A stretch of DNA of 23,631 bases from JBFMFH01 sp040752275 (GTDB lineage: Bacteria; Acidobacteriota; Vicinamibacteria; Vicinamibacterales; JAKQTR01): positions 1 through 23,631 of the forward strand of contig JBFMFH010000029.1 in NCBI GenBank assembly GCA_040752275.1, in the 5' to 3' direction. Numbering within the stretch: position 1 is the stretch's first letter; the number at the start of each line of letters is the position of its first letter. The position numbers and the translations under genes are program-made. Shown here one piece after another: positions 1 through 8,203 of this stretch. The notes beneath the pieces are model-generated. The model did not search any database and was not told the origin of the DNA. It saw only the letters and a list, made by a program, of their open reading frames with translations.

Positions 1-112
1 CCGAGCGGGTGGCGCCGGACGGGCGCCCGCCGCGGCGGAAGACCCTCAGCCGTGGTCATGTTTGTGGGTCTGAGCAGCGGTGGGCTGTCCGGCGACAGGA
101 CCCGCGAGGGAA
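1..112 (-). repeat. Degenerate inverted copy of the 131-bp TIR element
   Basis: Read on the minus strand, this stretch matches the body of the element at 12022-12152 over about 105 bp with scattered mismatches and small indels. The shared core includes the CTGTC-GCCG-GACAG hairpin and the GC-rich segment with GGCGCC. The terminal GGTGTGACACC is not intact here, and the window start may cut the other end. It lies directly beside a kinase scrap (from about 125), while the full copy follows the intact kinase-chrA cassette. Confidence 0.75.
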
Positions 113-124
113 GGATCACAGACG

Positions 125-304
125 AGCCCGCCGCCGGTGAGATTCGAGCCCGGCGAACGGGATCCGCAGTCGCGGGAGAGACTGGGCGCCACGATGCTCG
201 CCGTCGGCTGGATGTGGCCATCAGTGATCGCCGCGCTGGCGGCGTGGGGGTTTCTGAACGTCCTGGGGCGGCAGTCACCGTTGCCGGGGGGCGGCCGCGC
301 GTAA
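125..304 (+). pseudogene. C-terminal scrap of a kinase like the one at 8204-10783
   Basis: In one open frame the translation carries FEPGER and LAVGWMW, then AAWGFLNVLGRQS and PLPGGGRA before a TAA stop at 302-304. The first part matches residues about 545-571 of the intact kinase (FDPGER, LAIGWM). The second matches its last 30 residues (TAWGFVNVLGRQS, PGGGKS). About 260 intervening codons are missing, and the join is in frame. No kinase catalytic motif is present. This is a relic of a paralogous kinase gene, not a functional small protein, and it begins next to the repeat at 1-112. Confidence 0.75.
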
Positions 305-380
305 CGGCGCCGCCGCAGGCCGAACCAGCAAGGCCCGATGGGAACGCCGGCCTGGAGCACCGCTGATTCGCACCTGAACA

Positions 381-851
381 TCACACCTGTTCGAAGACGA
401 CGCGCCCAGGGTCCCGGTCATCCAGCCGCGCGTAGTAGGTTTCGACGGTGATGTCCGGGAGCATTCCGCGCAGGCGGGCCGCCACGCGCTTGAGGTCGGT
501 GATCTGCCTCTCCCTGAGATCGATCGTCAACGACAGCAGCCTGCGCTGCTTGTACCAGGCGCAGTCCTGGTGACCGATGGCGACGATGCGCTTCGTGCCG
601 TGAGCCTGCACGAGCGACTCGAGCCGCCGGCGGAAGAAGTTGAAGTCCTTCGGTACGAGGTCGATGAGCGTCAGCGGCTCGATTCCTCCCGGCACCGCCA
701 GGAAATCGGCATGTAGATCCGCCTTCAGGTAGGTGGCCGCGAATTCCTGGATCTGCGCCCGCCATCGCCCGTCGACGCACGAGATGATGACCGTGTCCGG
801 CCGCGTGGGGTTCCAGGGGACCGTGCTCTCGAAGATGGTCGCGGCAGCCAT
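381..851 (-). CDS. Beta-carbonic-anhydrase-like zinc protein
   Basis: A 156-residue soluble protein with no signal peptide. It shows the beta-carbonic anhydrase ligand pattern: C25-V-D27-G-R29 (the C-x-D-x-R motif) and H94-Q-D-C97 (the H-x2-C motif), which in that family bind zinc through Cys, His and Cys with the Asp-Arg dyad beside the metal. LAVPGGIEPL at about 51-60 fits the conserved glycine-rich segment. It is shorter than typical beta-carbonic anhydrases (about 200 residues or more), so hydration of CO2 is plausible but not certain. The ATG at 849-851 has a GAGGTGA-type ribosome site just upstream. It follows the flotillin gene by 47 bp on the same strand and may be the third gene of that operon. 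Confidence 0.65.
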   Translation of the reverse strand: MAAATIFESTVPWNPTRPDTVIISCVDGRWRAQIQEFAATYLKADLHADFLAVPGGIEPLTLIDLVPKDFNFFRRRLESLVQAHGTKRIVAIGHQDCAWYKQRRLLSLTIDLRERQITDLKRVAARLRGMLPDITVETYYARLDDRDPGRVVFEQV

Positions 852-898
852 GGGTCACCTCGGGTACGCGCGCCCGCGCCGATGAAAAGAGTCTCCGC

Positions 899-2437
899 CT
901 AGGCCGACCGCCGGGGAGCGCGGGGAGCCGGGCCGTTCTCGGCCTCGGCCGCCGCGGCATCGGTCTTGGCCTGCACGAGGCGTAGGACGTCGATGCCGAA
1001 CTGGTCCTTCAGCATGGCAAGCATGGCGGCCATGCCGCCGCCCACGGTGCCCATGACCCTGCCGATGCCGCCCGCACCGACTTCACCGTGGCCCATCTCG
1101 AGGATGTTGATCTTGTCGATCCCCGCGAGCTGGGTGGCGAAGGCCTGGGCCAGTTCGGGCATCTTCTCGACGAGCATGTTGAGTACAGCGGCCTCGTTGA
1201 AGTTCTTCCACGCCTCGGACTTCTTCTGAAGCCCTTCCGCCTCCGCCAGGAGTTTCTTCTTGATGACCTCGGCCTCGGCCTCGCCAACCGCCAGCACCCT
1301 GGCCGCCTCGGCGCGACCGACCTTCTCGATCTTCGCCGCCTCGCCGGCGCCCTCGTACTCGAGCTCCTTCTGCGTCGCCTCCGCCTTGATGATCGTCGCC
1401 TGCTTCTCGCCCTCCGCCTGGAGGATCGCCGCCTGGCGCCCGGCTTCGGCCGGCTTCACCACGGTGGCCTGCAGTTCCTTCTCCCTGCGGAGCGCTTCCT
1501 GTTCCTGGACCAGCACCTCCTGCGCCTTGCGGATCTGCTCGATGCGCGTTTCCTGCTCGGTCACCTTCTGCCTGGCGATGGCGGTGGCGAGCGGCCCAGC
1601 CTGCCCGGCCTCGGCCTGCTTGCTCTGGATCGCGGCGTTGAACTCCGCCTGCTTGGTCTCCTTGTCGCGCAGGGACTGCGCGATGGTCACGTCCGCCTCG
1701 TACCGCTTGGTCTTGCCTTCCTGATCGGCGTGCGCAGACTGAATCATGGCGTCGCGCTGCGCCAGCGCCTCGCCGATCACCGCATCGCGCTTGACTTCAG
1801 CCGTCCGCTTCTTTCCGAGGGCGTCGAGGTAGCCTTCCTCATCGCTGATCTGCTGGATGGTCAGGATGTCGATGTTGACGCCCATCTTCTTGAGATCGAC
1901 CGCGGCCTCGTCGGTCATCTTCTGCGCGAACGCCTGGCGGTCGGCGTTGATTTCCTCGACAGTGAGAGTACCGAGGATCGCCCGGAGGTGGCCCTCGAGG
2001 GTCTGGAAGATGACGCCCTTGATCTGGTCCACCGACATGCCGAGGAAGCGCTCGGCCGCCGACCGCAGCGAGATGTCGTCACCGGCGATCTTGACGTTTG
2101 CCACGGCCTCGACGGTGACCGGTACCCCTTCCTTCGTGTAGGCGCGCTGGATCTTCAGCGGAATGGAGATCACGTTCAAGGACAGGTAGGCCACCTGCTC
2201 GAGCACGGGGACGCGCAACCCAGCGCCGCCCCGCACCACGCGGAACCCGACGCTGGTGCGGTTGCCCTTCTCGTCCACGAAGGTCTGCTTTCGCCCGTAG
2301 AAGATCGCGACTTGCGAAGGCGGGACCTTGATGTAGTTGCGGGCGAAGAGGGCCATCGCCGCAAAGATGCCGAGAAGCCCCAGCAGGATGGCAAAGGCAA
2401 TCGTAATGGCCGAGAACCCGCCGATCAGGCTGCTCAT
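899..2437 (-). CDS. Flotillin-family SPFH-domain membrane protein
   Basis: 512 residues. An N-terminal membrane segment (about residues 9-32) is followed by an SPFH/band-7 domain (about 35-230), including NYIKVPPSQVAIFYG and VDQIKGVIFQTLEGHLR. A long Ala/Glu/Lys/Gln-rich coiled coil follows (about 230-410, with repeated EAE/AEAE heptad runs), then a flotillin C-terminal region (VLNMLVEKMPELAQAFA). The C-terminus is an Ala/Pro/Arg tail. Bacterial flotillins (FloT/YqiK type) form oligomeric scaffolds in ordered membrane domains. The start is supported by GGAGGGA about 6 nt upstream of the ATG. The start overlaps the stop of the NfeD-like gene by 4 nt (ATGA), the usual partner arrangement in this family. 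Length is normal for the family. Confidence 0.95.
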   Translation of the reverse strand: MSSLIGGFSAITIAFAILLGLLGIFAAMALFARNYIKVPPSQVAIFYGRKQTFVDEKGNRTSVGFRVVRGGAGLRVPVLEQVAYLSLNVISIPLKIQRAYTKEGVPVTVEAVANVKIAGDDISLRSAAERFLGMSVDQIKGVIFQTLEGHLRAILGTLTVEEINADRQAFAQKMTDEAAVDLKKMGVNIDILTIQQISDEEGYLDALGKKRTAEVKRDAVIGEALAQRDAMIQSAHADQEGKTKRYEADVTIAQSLRDKETKQAEFNAAIQSKQAEAGQAGPLATAIARQKVTEQETRIEQIRKAQEVLVQEQEALRREKELQATVVKPAEAGRQAAILQAEGEKQATIIKAEATQKELEYEGAGEAAKIEKVGRAEAARVLAVGEAEAEVIKKKLLAEAEGLQKKSEAWKNFNEAAVLNMLVEKMPELAQAFATQLAGIDKINILEMGHGEVGAGGIGRVMGTVGGGMAAMLAMLKDQFGIDVLRLVQAKTDAAAAEAENGPAPRAPRRSA

Positions 2438-2994
2438 GACGCTCCCTCCTCAGGCCGCGCACCCACGCGTTCGACAATGATCGAATCCCCCAGCAACGCC
2501 GTCACGACGACCACCGCGCCCGGGGGGATGGCGCTGTCGCCCTTCGACCGGGCGATCTGCGTCGTTCGCTCTCCGCCGTACTCGAGTGTGACCTGTCCCA
2601 CGCCGCCCCGGGGGATGCCGACCGTAACCTCCGCTGTCCTGCCGATGAGGCCCGCCATCCGGACTTCGCTCGATGCCTGCTGGGAGTAGAGGACCTTCGC
2701 AAACTGGTAGACGAGCCCGGACAGCACGATCCCTGTCACAACACCGCACCCGGCGGCCGCCGGATGCGAGAGGTCGTAGTAGCGGCCGACGACGCCGCCG
2801 ACGCCGAACGCCGTCAGGAACGACGCCATGATGCGGGCGCTGAAGACGCTCGGCCCGCCCTCGTGGCCGACCTCCCCGTGGTCGGCGCCGACGTCGCCGA
2901 CGTGGACCTCATGGTCACCGCCGAGCTCGCCGACGAACAGCATGACCAGCAGAAAGAGAAACCCGAACGCTCCAATCGCCGCGTAGATGAACAT
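2434..2994 (-). CDS. NfeD/YqiJ-like membrane protein, flotillin partner
   Basis: 186 residues. There is an N-terminal membrane helix (about 3-22), then a short His/Asp/Glu/Gly-rich segment (HEVHVGDVGADHGEVGH). Two more membrane segments follow (about 55-72 and 80-104), and the C-terminal part (about 112-180) is predicted to be an OB-fold-like soluble domain (GRTAEVTVGIPRGGVGQVTL, GAVVVVTALLGDSIIVERV). Small NfeD-type proteins of this layout are encoded next to flotillins and are thought to act with them at the membrane. The ATG at 2992-2994 has GAGGGAG upstream. Translational coupling to the flotillin gene is implied by the 4-nt overlap. The His-rich stretch could bind metal, but that is inference. 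Confidence 0.85.
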   Translation of the reverse strand: MFIYAAIGAFGFLFLLVMLFVGELGGDHEVHVGDVGADHGEVGHEGGPSVFSARIMASFLTAFGVGGVVGRYYDLSHPAAAGCGVVTGIVLSGLVYQFAKVLYSQQASSEVRMAGLIGRTAEVTVGIPRGGVGQVTLEYGGERTTQIARSKGDSAIPPGAVVVVTALLGDSIIVERVGARPEEGAS

Positions 2995-3089
2995 GGGCTC
3001 CCTCGATCCGCGCCGCGGCCAGGCCGCGCGCTCCGGCGCGGATGTCCGCAGACGCTACGCCTGTAACGTCAGGTTGTCAACTCGCGATA

Positions 3090-3316
3090 CGGCAGGCCGA
3101 CTGACGTTTCTGCGGATCGTGCCGCGGGTCAGGCCGTCGGGCGGTTCAAGGGTGACCGAGGCGTCGTGATCCGCTCTGTTCGCGGCCGCTCTGGCTGGAT
3201 CCGGCCGTGTTCCGCCCGGCTTCACCCGAGTGGCTGCCGGGCGTGCCTTTCGAGCGAAGGGTTGCGTGGCAGGGCGCCGCCGCCGGGCAGGTTTTCCGTA
3301 TCGACGCGGGCGGCGC
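3090..3316 (+). pseudogene. Middle fragment of a second kinase copy
   Basis: A 24-bp exact match links 3102-3125 to 9573-9596 inside the intact kinase (encoding LTFLRIVP). A second patch at about 3210-3316 reads, in one frame, FRPASPEWLPGVPFERRVAW. It corresponds to FRTSEPEWLPGVPFERRFAW of the intact protein (about residues 501-520). The two patches are in different frames and separated by shortened sequence, so the gene is broken. The order kinase fragment then chrA fragment mirrors the intact cassette at 8204-12017, but residues from about 530 to the kinase end are absent. Confidence 0.8.
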
Positions 3317-3340
3317 TTGCGCCGTCCGCGCCGCTCGGTC

Positions 3341-3856
3341 GTGATCGCATTCGTGCATGCGAGCGCCGATGCCGCCGCAGACGATCCGGCTGGACAGCAC
3401 GCTCCCCGTCTCGCCGACCTCTTCCTCTCGTACCTCCGCATGGGCTCGGTGTCCTTCGGCGGGCCCGCAATGGTCGCCTACATCGGCGACCTGGCCGTCC
3501 GCCGCGGTTGGCTGTCGAAGGACGACTTCCAGATCGGCGTCGCGTTGTGCCAGGCAGTGCCCGGGGCGACGGCGATGCAATCGGCGGCGTATGTGGGGTT
3601 CCGTGCGCGGGGCCTTGCTGGTGCCGTCTCGACCTATGCCGGGTTCGGGCTGCCGGCGTTCGTGCTGATGACGGCGTTGTCGATGGCGTATCGTGAGGCC
3701 GTCGATCTGGCCGTCGTCACCTTCGCGCTCACCGGGCTGCGGGCGTTGGTGGTGGCACTGGTCGCCAACGCGGTCTGGTCGTTCGGCCGCTCGACGCTGA
3801 AGGGCTGGCGCGACGGCGCGCTGGCGCTGCCGACCGGCGCGCTGTTCTTCGGGGAA
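3341..3856 (+). pseudogene. chrA: Truncated chrA (N-terminal CHR half only)
   Basis: From a GTG at 3341 or 3353 the frame runs through LADLFLSYLRMGSVSFGGPA, CQAVPGATAMQSAAYVGFRA and TGLRALVVALVANAVWSFG. It is colinear with and very similar to residues about 5-173 of the intact ChrA at 10821-12017. Similarity stops near FFGE at about 3855, and the frame then runs into unrelated sequence and stops at 3895. Intact ChrA here has two CHR halves; only the first remains. Single-domain CHR proteins exist and act in pairs, so residual function cannot be excluded. The abrupt chimeric end and the kinase relic just upstream favour a pseudogene. Confidence 0.85.
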
Positions 3857-4330
3857 CTTCATCCTTGTTGGAGACACGGGGACCCATCCCTATAACCACT
3901 TCGCCAAGCCAACGTTCAACGCCCTGGCTCATCAACTGGCACTCGACTATGGCGACGCTTGGGGGCCCTGGCCATATGCGCTGTGGCCCTGTTCTCCCAG
4001 AGCCTCCGCCTCGAACTGACAGGGGGAAGCGTCATTGAACGCCTGCTTGACGGTGATTATCGAGTGTCATACCGTGTCGCCGACGAGACGAAGTCCTTCG
4101 CCCTAGTCACGGCGACGAAGGTCGTGGCTGACATTGCGACAGACGTCACGTTGGGCGAATACGAAGGTCACGGCGTGGTTCGACGATGTGGACCTCGTGC
4201 TCCGGGAAGCCGCCGGCCGTGTCGATTGTCGAGACGCGGGACCTGCCTCTGGGCGACATCCTCCCCGTGCCGCCCATGAGCATTTCTCTCTACGAGGTCG
4301 CCCCCGGCAAGGACCCAAGCCGGCCCTGAA
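3857..4330 (+). pseudogene. Frameshifted relic of a secreted protein with a carbohydrate-binding-like module
   Basis: No intact gene spans this stretch, but coding-like pieces occur in successive frames. They are HPYNHFAKPTFNALAHQLAL with DYGDAWGPWPYAL (about 3880-3970), then SVIERLLDGDYRVSYRV with KSFALVTAT (about 4030-4120), then VTAWFDDVDLVLR (about 4168-4206), then LPPMSISLYEVAPG-like residues ending at a TGA near 4329. The order of pieces, and especially the WFDDVDL ending, resembles a jelly-roll carbohydrate-binding module at the end of a glycoside hydrolase. At least two frameshifts are needed to join them. The identity is tentative, and the left boundary is the break point of the chrA fragment. 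Confidence 0.5.
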
Positions 4331-4359
4331 CCGAAGCGGCCACACTCGCCCGCCTTCGG

Positions 4360-4884
4360 TCAGAACGCGATCCCGAGGTTGAGCAGTCGGACGGTCGGCA
4401 GTACCGATGGCCCGTCGTTGATGTTGCCCGCGACGATGCGGGTGAGGCCGGTGCCGAGGCTGAGGCCGATGTTCCGGTGTCGGCCGAGCAGCCACGTGTA
4501 ACCGATTTCGAAGCCCAGGCCGAGCCCGAACCCGGTCTCATCGTCATCCCATCCGCGGTAATACCCGGCTCGTCCGCCGAGGAAGAACCCGCTCAGCGCC
4601 GCGCCCTGCGGGTAGTAGCGATAGAGTGCATTGACGCTGCCGAAGTCGAGGTCGCCGGCCGTCAGGAACGACGCCGCGACACCCCACGTGCTCGATCCGG
4701 TTACCTTCCGTTCGTACTCGACGTTCCACCAGCGGAGCATGAGTCCGAAAGGGTTGGCCGACAGGATCTGATCGTGGGGCACGGGCGTTTTCGTGCCTTC
4801 CTGTGGTGCGGCGAGGACCGGAGGCGCGCTGAGGAGCACCGCGGCGAACACCGCGTATACGTATCGCGATCGGGTCGAATTCAT
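4360..4884 (-). CDS. Small secreted outer-membrane beta-barrel-type protein
   Basis: 174 residues with an N-terminal signal peptide (YVYAVFAAVLLSAPPVLA, cleavage likely after ALA near residue 28). The mature part consists of alternating short strands rich in Gly and aromatic residues (FGLMLRWWNVEYERKV, ALYRYYPQGAALSGFFLGGR, GFGLGLGFEIGYTWLL) and ends in LNLGIAF. A terminal Phe is typical of outer-membrane barrels. The size fits a small eight-strand barrel; no specific function can be assigned. The ATG at 4882-4884 is favoured over longer frames because AGGAGG sits about 7 nt upstream and the signal peptide starts there. The gene is monocistronic as far as can be seen. Confidence 0.8.
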   Translation of the reverse strand: MNSTRSRYVYAVFAAVLLSAPPVLAAPQEGTKTPVPHDQILSANPFGLMLRWWNVEYERKVTGSSTWGVAASFLTAGDLDFGSVNALYRYYPQGAALSGFFLGGRAGYYRGWDDDETGFGLGLGFEIGYTWLLGRHRNIGLSLGTGLTRIVAGNINDGPSVLPTVRLLNLGIAF

Positions 4885-5114
4885 GATGGACCTCCTGTTC
4901 GTAAAGCGGCCGGAGCCCCCCTGGGGACCGGCTGGAGGAGGTCGCGCGCGTCCCACTCCCTGGAAGCCACCAGCAGCAAGGATGCTGCCAGTCGGATGGG
5001 CACGGAAACACGCCTGTTCCGCGCGGTCGCAGGGCGGCCGCTCCCGAGGCTGTCCGCTCGATGTGACGGACATTGACCTGGTGTGAGGCCTTGGAGGAGC
5101 ATGGGGCCGAGCCG
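4885..5114. other. Divergent intergenic region
   Basis: This 230-bp gap separates the minus-strand barrel gene from the plus-strand unknown gene. It must hold both promoters, but no convincing -35/-10 pair, repeat or RNA gene stands out. The only clear signal is the AGGAGG ribosome site of the barrel gene at its left edge and a GGAGGAG at about 5092-5098 near the right edge. Confidence 0.4.
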
Positions 5115-5693
5115 ATGGAGACCTTCACGGAACCGCGAGCCCTGATCGCGCAGCCCGCCTTCGTGGGGGACCGGCGGGAGGCGCTCCGGCTGCTGGATCT
5201 CGAGGCGATCGACCCGCCGATCGTCGACATCGTCACGACGTTTGCCGAGATCCCGCACGTGTTCACGATCCAGTGCTGCGTCGGGCACTTCGTGTGCGGG
5301 TCCGGACAGGACGCGCATACGCTCTCGCCGATCCCCGGTGACTACGCAGGACCGGTCCGCTACCGGATCGCCTACGTGGCGTTCTGTCTCGAACCGAGCG
5401 AGCGGGGCCGGGCGCTGTACGACGTCATGGCGCGCGTGCCGCAGGTGGATCCGGGCTACATCCAGTTCGGGTCCGCCACGTGGTTCTGGGATCGGTGGCC
5501 GAACTCGTACGCGCTCCAGGTGGAGCCCGCCGCGTTCCAGTTCCAGGACGAGGCCATCCTCGACAGTGAACAGGCCCGACGCACGGCAGCGGCTCGCGAC
5601 GCCTTCTTCGCCAGGCTGAGGACGCTGCTGGCCGACGAGCGCCGCCGTCATCGTGACCTGATCCGAGCCGCCTTTCATTCCTCATGTCCTTGA
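5115..5693 (+). CDS. Unknown soluble protein
   Basis: From the ATG at 5115 the product is 192 residues. In-frame TTG codons at 5073 and 5091 could extend it, and GGAGGAG at about 5092-5098 is rather far from the ATG, so the start is uncertain. No signal peptide or membrane segment is seen. Distinctive features are IDPPIVDIVTTFAEIPHVFT followed by QCCVGHFVCG, then a tryptophan-rich patch (ATWFWDRWPNSYAL) and a charged C-terminal helix. The Cys-Cys-x-Gly-His cluster recalls the SxCSGH/SSCSGR region of TYW3-type proteins, but the rest is too different to claim membership. Its end overlaps the start of the symporter gene by 10 nt, so the two are probably cotranscribed. Confidence 0.65.
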   Translation: METFTEPRALIAQPAFVGDRREALRLLDLEAIDPPIVDIVTTFAEIPHVFTIQCCVGHFVCGSGQDAHTLSPIPGDYAGPVRYRIAYVAFCLEPSERGRALYDVMARVPQVDPGYIQFGSATWFWDRWPNSYALQVEPAAFQFQDEAILDSEQARRTAAARDAFFARLRTLLADERRRHRDLIRAAFHSSCP

Positions 5694-6921
5694 CCTTGAA
5701 CGTGCTGGCCGCGCTCGTCGGCGGCCTGCTGGCCGGGTTGGCGATCACGGCTTCTGGCGTGTCCTGGTTCGGAACGCTGGCTGCGTGGATCGAACCTCTT
5801 GGACGGATCTGGGTGAACGCCATCCGCATGACGGTGCTGCCGCTGGTGGGCTCCCTGCTGGTGGTGGGGGTGGTGGGCACCGACGTCCGGGCGGTCGGCC
5901 GGATCGGGGCACGAGCCGTCCTCCTCTTCGTGAGCCTCATCGCGGTTGCCGCATCCTGACAGCCATGGTGACGCCGCCCCTGGTGGCGTTGCTGCCGTCG
6001 GACCCGGAGGCGGCGGCGGCCCCCAGGCAGGGCCTTGCCGGGGACGGGGGCGCAGCAGCCCAGACCCGGGTTGTCACGGTGCGGGAATGGATGGTGAGCC
6101 TGGTGCCGACGAACCCCGTGGGGGCCATGGCTGAGGGAGCGATGCTCCCGTTCATCATCTTCACGTTGCTCTTCGCGTTGGCGGCGGCCCGCCTCGCCCC
6201 GGAACGAAAGACGCTCTTGACAGACTTCTTTCGAGCCGTGTCCGGCGCGATGCTGGTGCTCATCAACTGGATCCTGGAACTGGCCCCCATCGGGGTGTTT
6301 GCGTTGGCACTGAACCTGGGGGCCAACATGGGGCTGGCCGCCGCCGGGGCCATCCTCTACTACGTCGCCATCCACTCGGGGCTGTGCATCCTCCTCCTGC
6401 TGGCCATGTACCCGCTGGCGGTGTTCGGCGGACGACTCTCCCTCAAGGACTTCAGCGCGGCGAGCCTTCCGGCTCAGGCCGTGGCGTTCAGTTCCCGGTC
6501 GTCGCTGGCCTCCCTTCCCCCGGCGGTGGAGGAGGCCAAGAACCGGCTGAAGCTCCCCGACGCCATCAACAGCTTCCTGCTCCCGCTTGGCTTCTCCACC
6601 TTCCGGATCACCGCGCCGGTGCCCATGATCGTCGGGGCTTCCTTCATTGCCTATCTCAGTGGGATTGCCCTGGGGCCCGTGCAGATGGCCACCATGGTCG
6701 TCACCTCCGTCCTCGCGAGCTTCACGGTGCCGGGGGTGCCTGAAGGCGGCGTCATCGCGGCGTTGCCGGTCCTCATGGCCGTGGGGCTTCCGGCGGAGGG
6801 GATCGGGATCCTGCTGGCGGTCGACACAATCCCCGATCTCTTCCGGACGACGGCCAACGTCACGGGGAACATCAGCGCGGCTGTCGTGCTGGCCCGCGGT
6901 GAACGACCGGGGGTCAGGTAG
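5684..6921 (+). pseudogene. Dicarboxylate/amino acid:cation symporter (DAACS) with a frameshift
   Basis: The first frame (5684-5959) encodes the N-terminal membrane segments (WVNAIRMTVLPLVGSLLVVG). It ends at a TGA at 5957-5959. Homology continues without a gap in another frame from about 5953 (LTAMVTPPLVALLP) to the TAG at 6921. Together they make a protein of about 410 residues, normal for DAACS transporters. Family features are the Ser-rich hairpin (AFSSRSSLASLPPAVEEA) and the last core helix (DLFRTTANVTGNISAAVV). The usual NMDGT signature is absent, replaced by LPLGFSTFRITAPV. A one-base insertion or two-base deletion near 5950 would explain the break. It may be a sequencing error, a recent mutation or recoding. 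Substrate is unknown. Confidence 0.8.
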
Positions 6922-7040
6922 CGCGCTCCCGGCTGGTGTGGTCGGCCGGCCGCCTGCATCCGCGTCCGGGCCGTCGCGGCAGGTGCTCGCGGGAAGAGCA
7001 GTCACGCCCAGGCGATTGACGATCGGCTGTCTCCGGGCGT
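6922..7040. other. Convergent intergenic gap
   Basis: A short spacer between the symporter gene (+) and the antiporter gene (-). I see no clear terminator hairpin with a U-tract and no repeat. Confidence 0.4.
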
Positions 7041-8015
7041 TCAGACCAGTCCGCCGAGTTCGGCGAGCAACAGCACGTACCCCAGGACGAAGAGCAGCCC
7101 TTCCCAAGGTGAGACCCGGCGGTCCTGGGTGAGCAGGTAGAACAGGATTGAGCTGCCGATGAACGCCGGGACCGGCAGCACCATCAGTTCCCGAGGCACG
7201 AGCACGCGGCCGGCCATCGAGGCCGCGCCGATCACGGCGAGGGCATTGAAGATGCACGATCCCAGGATGTTGCCCACCGCCATTTCCGAGCGGCCGCGCA
7301 GGGCGGCGGTCACGCTCACGGCCATCTCCGGCAGCGTCGTCCCGAGCGAGAGGATTGTGACCGACGCGATGGCCGTCGAGATTCCTATGCGTGCTGACAG
7401 AGCCATCAGCGCGTCGAGCGTGAAGGAGGCGCCGAAGTAGATAGCGCCGATCAGGAGCGCCAACAGGGCCATGTCCCTGGCGCGGAGCGACGGCCGCTTG
7501 CGCGTGCCCAGGGCTTCGTCGAACTGCGCGGCCGCGCTGGCCGTGCGGCCGTCCGTCAGCAAGTGCCCCATGTAGGCGGCGTAGGCAAACAGCAGCAGCA
7601 TGCCTTCGAGGCGGCTGACGCGCCCGTCGTACATGACGAGCGTGAGCACCGCCGCCGAGCCGACCATGAAGTTCAGATCGATGGCGATGTACCGCTCGCC
7701 CAGATGAATCCCGCGCCGGGACGCCAGGGCGACGCAGCCGAGAATGAGCAGCAGGTTCGCCGTGTTGGCGCCGAGCACGTTGCCGCTGACGATTTCGGAA
7801 GTGCCATGGCTGGCGGCGAGCAGCGAGGACGCCAGTTCCGGCAGGGATGTCCCAATTGCAATGATGAAGATTCCGACGGCAAAAGGCGAGAGGCCGAGGG
7901 CCAGCCCCACGCGCTCGGCGGTCGTCGTGAACGCTCGCGCGCCGCCGGTGAGGACGGCAAGACCTCCGACGAGCAAGCCGACGACCAGTATCGTGTGAAC
8001 GCCTGTCAGGTCCAT
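7041..8015 (-). CDS. K+-dependent Na+/Ca2+ exchanger-type antiporter (YrbG/CaxA-like)
   Basis: 324 residues with about ten membrane helices. The two inverted alpha-repeats that define the CaCA superfamily are clear. Alpha-1 is GTSLPELASSLLAA plus GNVLGANTANLLLILG. Alpha-2 is SLGTTLPEMAVSVTAAL plus GNILGSCIFNALAVIG. The paired acidic residues (GTSLPE, GTTLPE) are the cation-binding glutamates. A hydrophilic loop (about residues 155-185, DGRTASAAAQFDEALGTRKR) joins the halves. The ATG at 8013-8015 was chosen because it begins the first membrane helix; a good ribosome site is not obvious. The protein should exchange Ca2+ for Na+ (or H+) at the inner membrane. It is transcribed divergently from the kinase gene. 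Confidence 0.92.
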   Translation of the reverse strand: MDLTGVHTILVVGLLVGGLAVLTGGARAFTTTAERVGLALGLSPFAVGIFIIAIGTSLPELASSLLAASHGTSEIVSGNVLGANTANLLLILGCVALASRRGIHLGERYIAIDLNFMVGSAAVLTLVMYDGRVSRLEGMLLLFAYAAYMGHLLTDGRTASAAAQFDEALGTRKRPSLRARDMALLALLIGAIYFGASFTLDALMALSARIGISTAIASVTILSLGTTLPEMAVSVTAALRGRSEMAVGNILGSCIFNALAVIGAASMAGRVLVPRELMVLPVPAFIGSSILFYLLTQDRRVSPWEGLLFVLGYVLLLAELGGLV

Positions 8016-8111
8016 GTGCTTGGCACGTATGGTAACGCGCCTGTCCAGGAGTGCGAACGCTGAGGCTGGCCGCTCAGGATCCCGGGGAGTACCCCGGCGG
8101 GGTCTCCAGCG

Positions 8112-8141
8112 TTGCCGCCGGTGATTGGAGCGCAGTAGAAT
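8112..8141 (+). promoter_or_regulatory. Possible promoter of the kinase-chrA cassette
   Basis: TTGCCG (8112-8117), an 18-nt spacer and TAGAAT (8136-8141) form a sigma-70-like pair about 60 bp ahead of the kinase ATG. High-GC promoters are weakly conserved, so this is only a candidate. Confidence 0.35.
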
Positions 8142-8203
8142 CTGCCGGCGTCTCGCCAGCCTCCCTGACCTGACGACCGGACACGCCCTCGCGCCGGAGG
8201 ACG

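Noticed and set aside
1088..2689. 533-residue open frame antisense to flotillin and NfeD
   Set aside because: It mirrors the codon structure of two clearly recognisable genes on the other strand, has biased Leu/Arg/Asp/Gly composition and no domain.
3230..3340. Extension of the truncated ChrA frame to the left
   Set aside because: This stretch aligns with the kinase in another frame, and the Arg-rich translation does not resemble a ChrA N-terminus.
5425..7257. 610-residue minus-strand open frame over the symporter
   Set aside because: The plus strand carries transporter homology in both frames; the minus frame is low-complexity Arg/His/Gly/Pro-rich.
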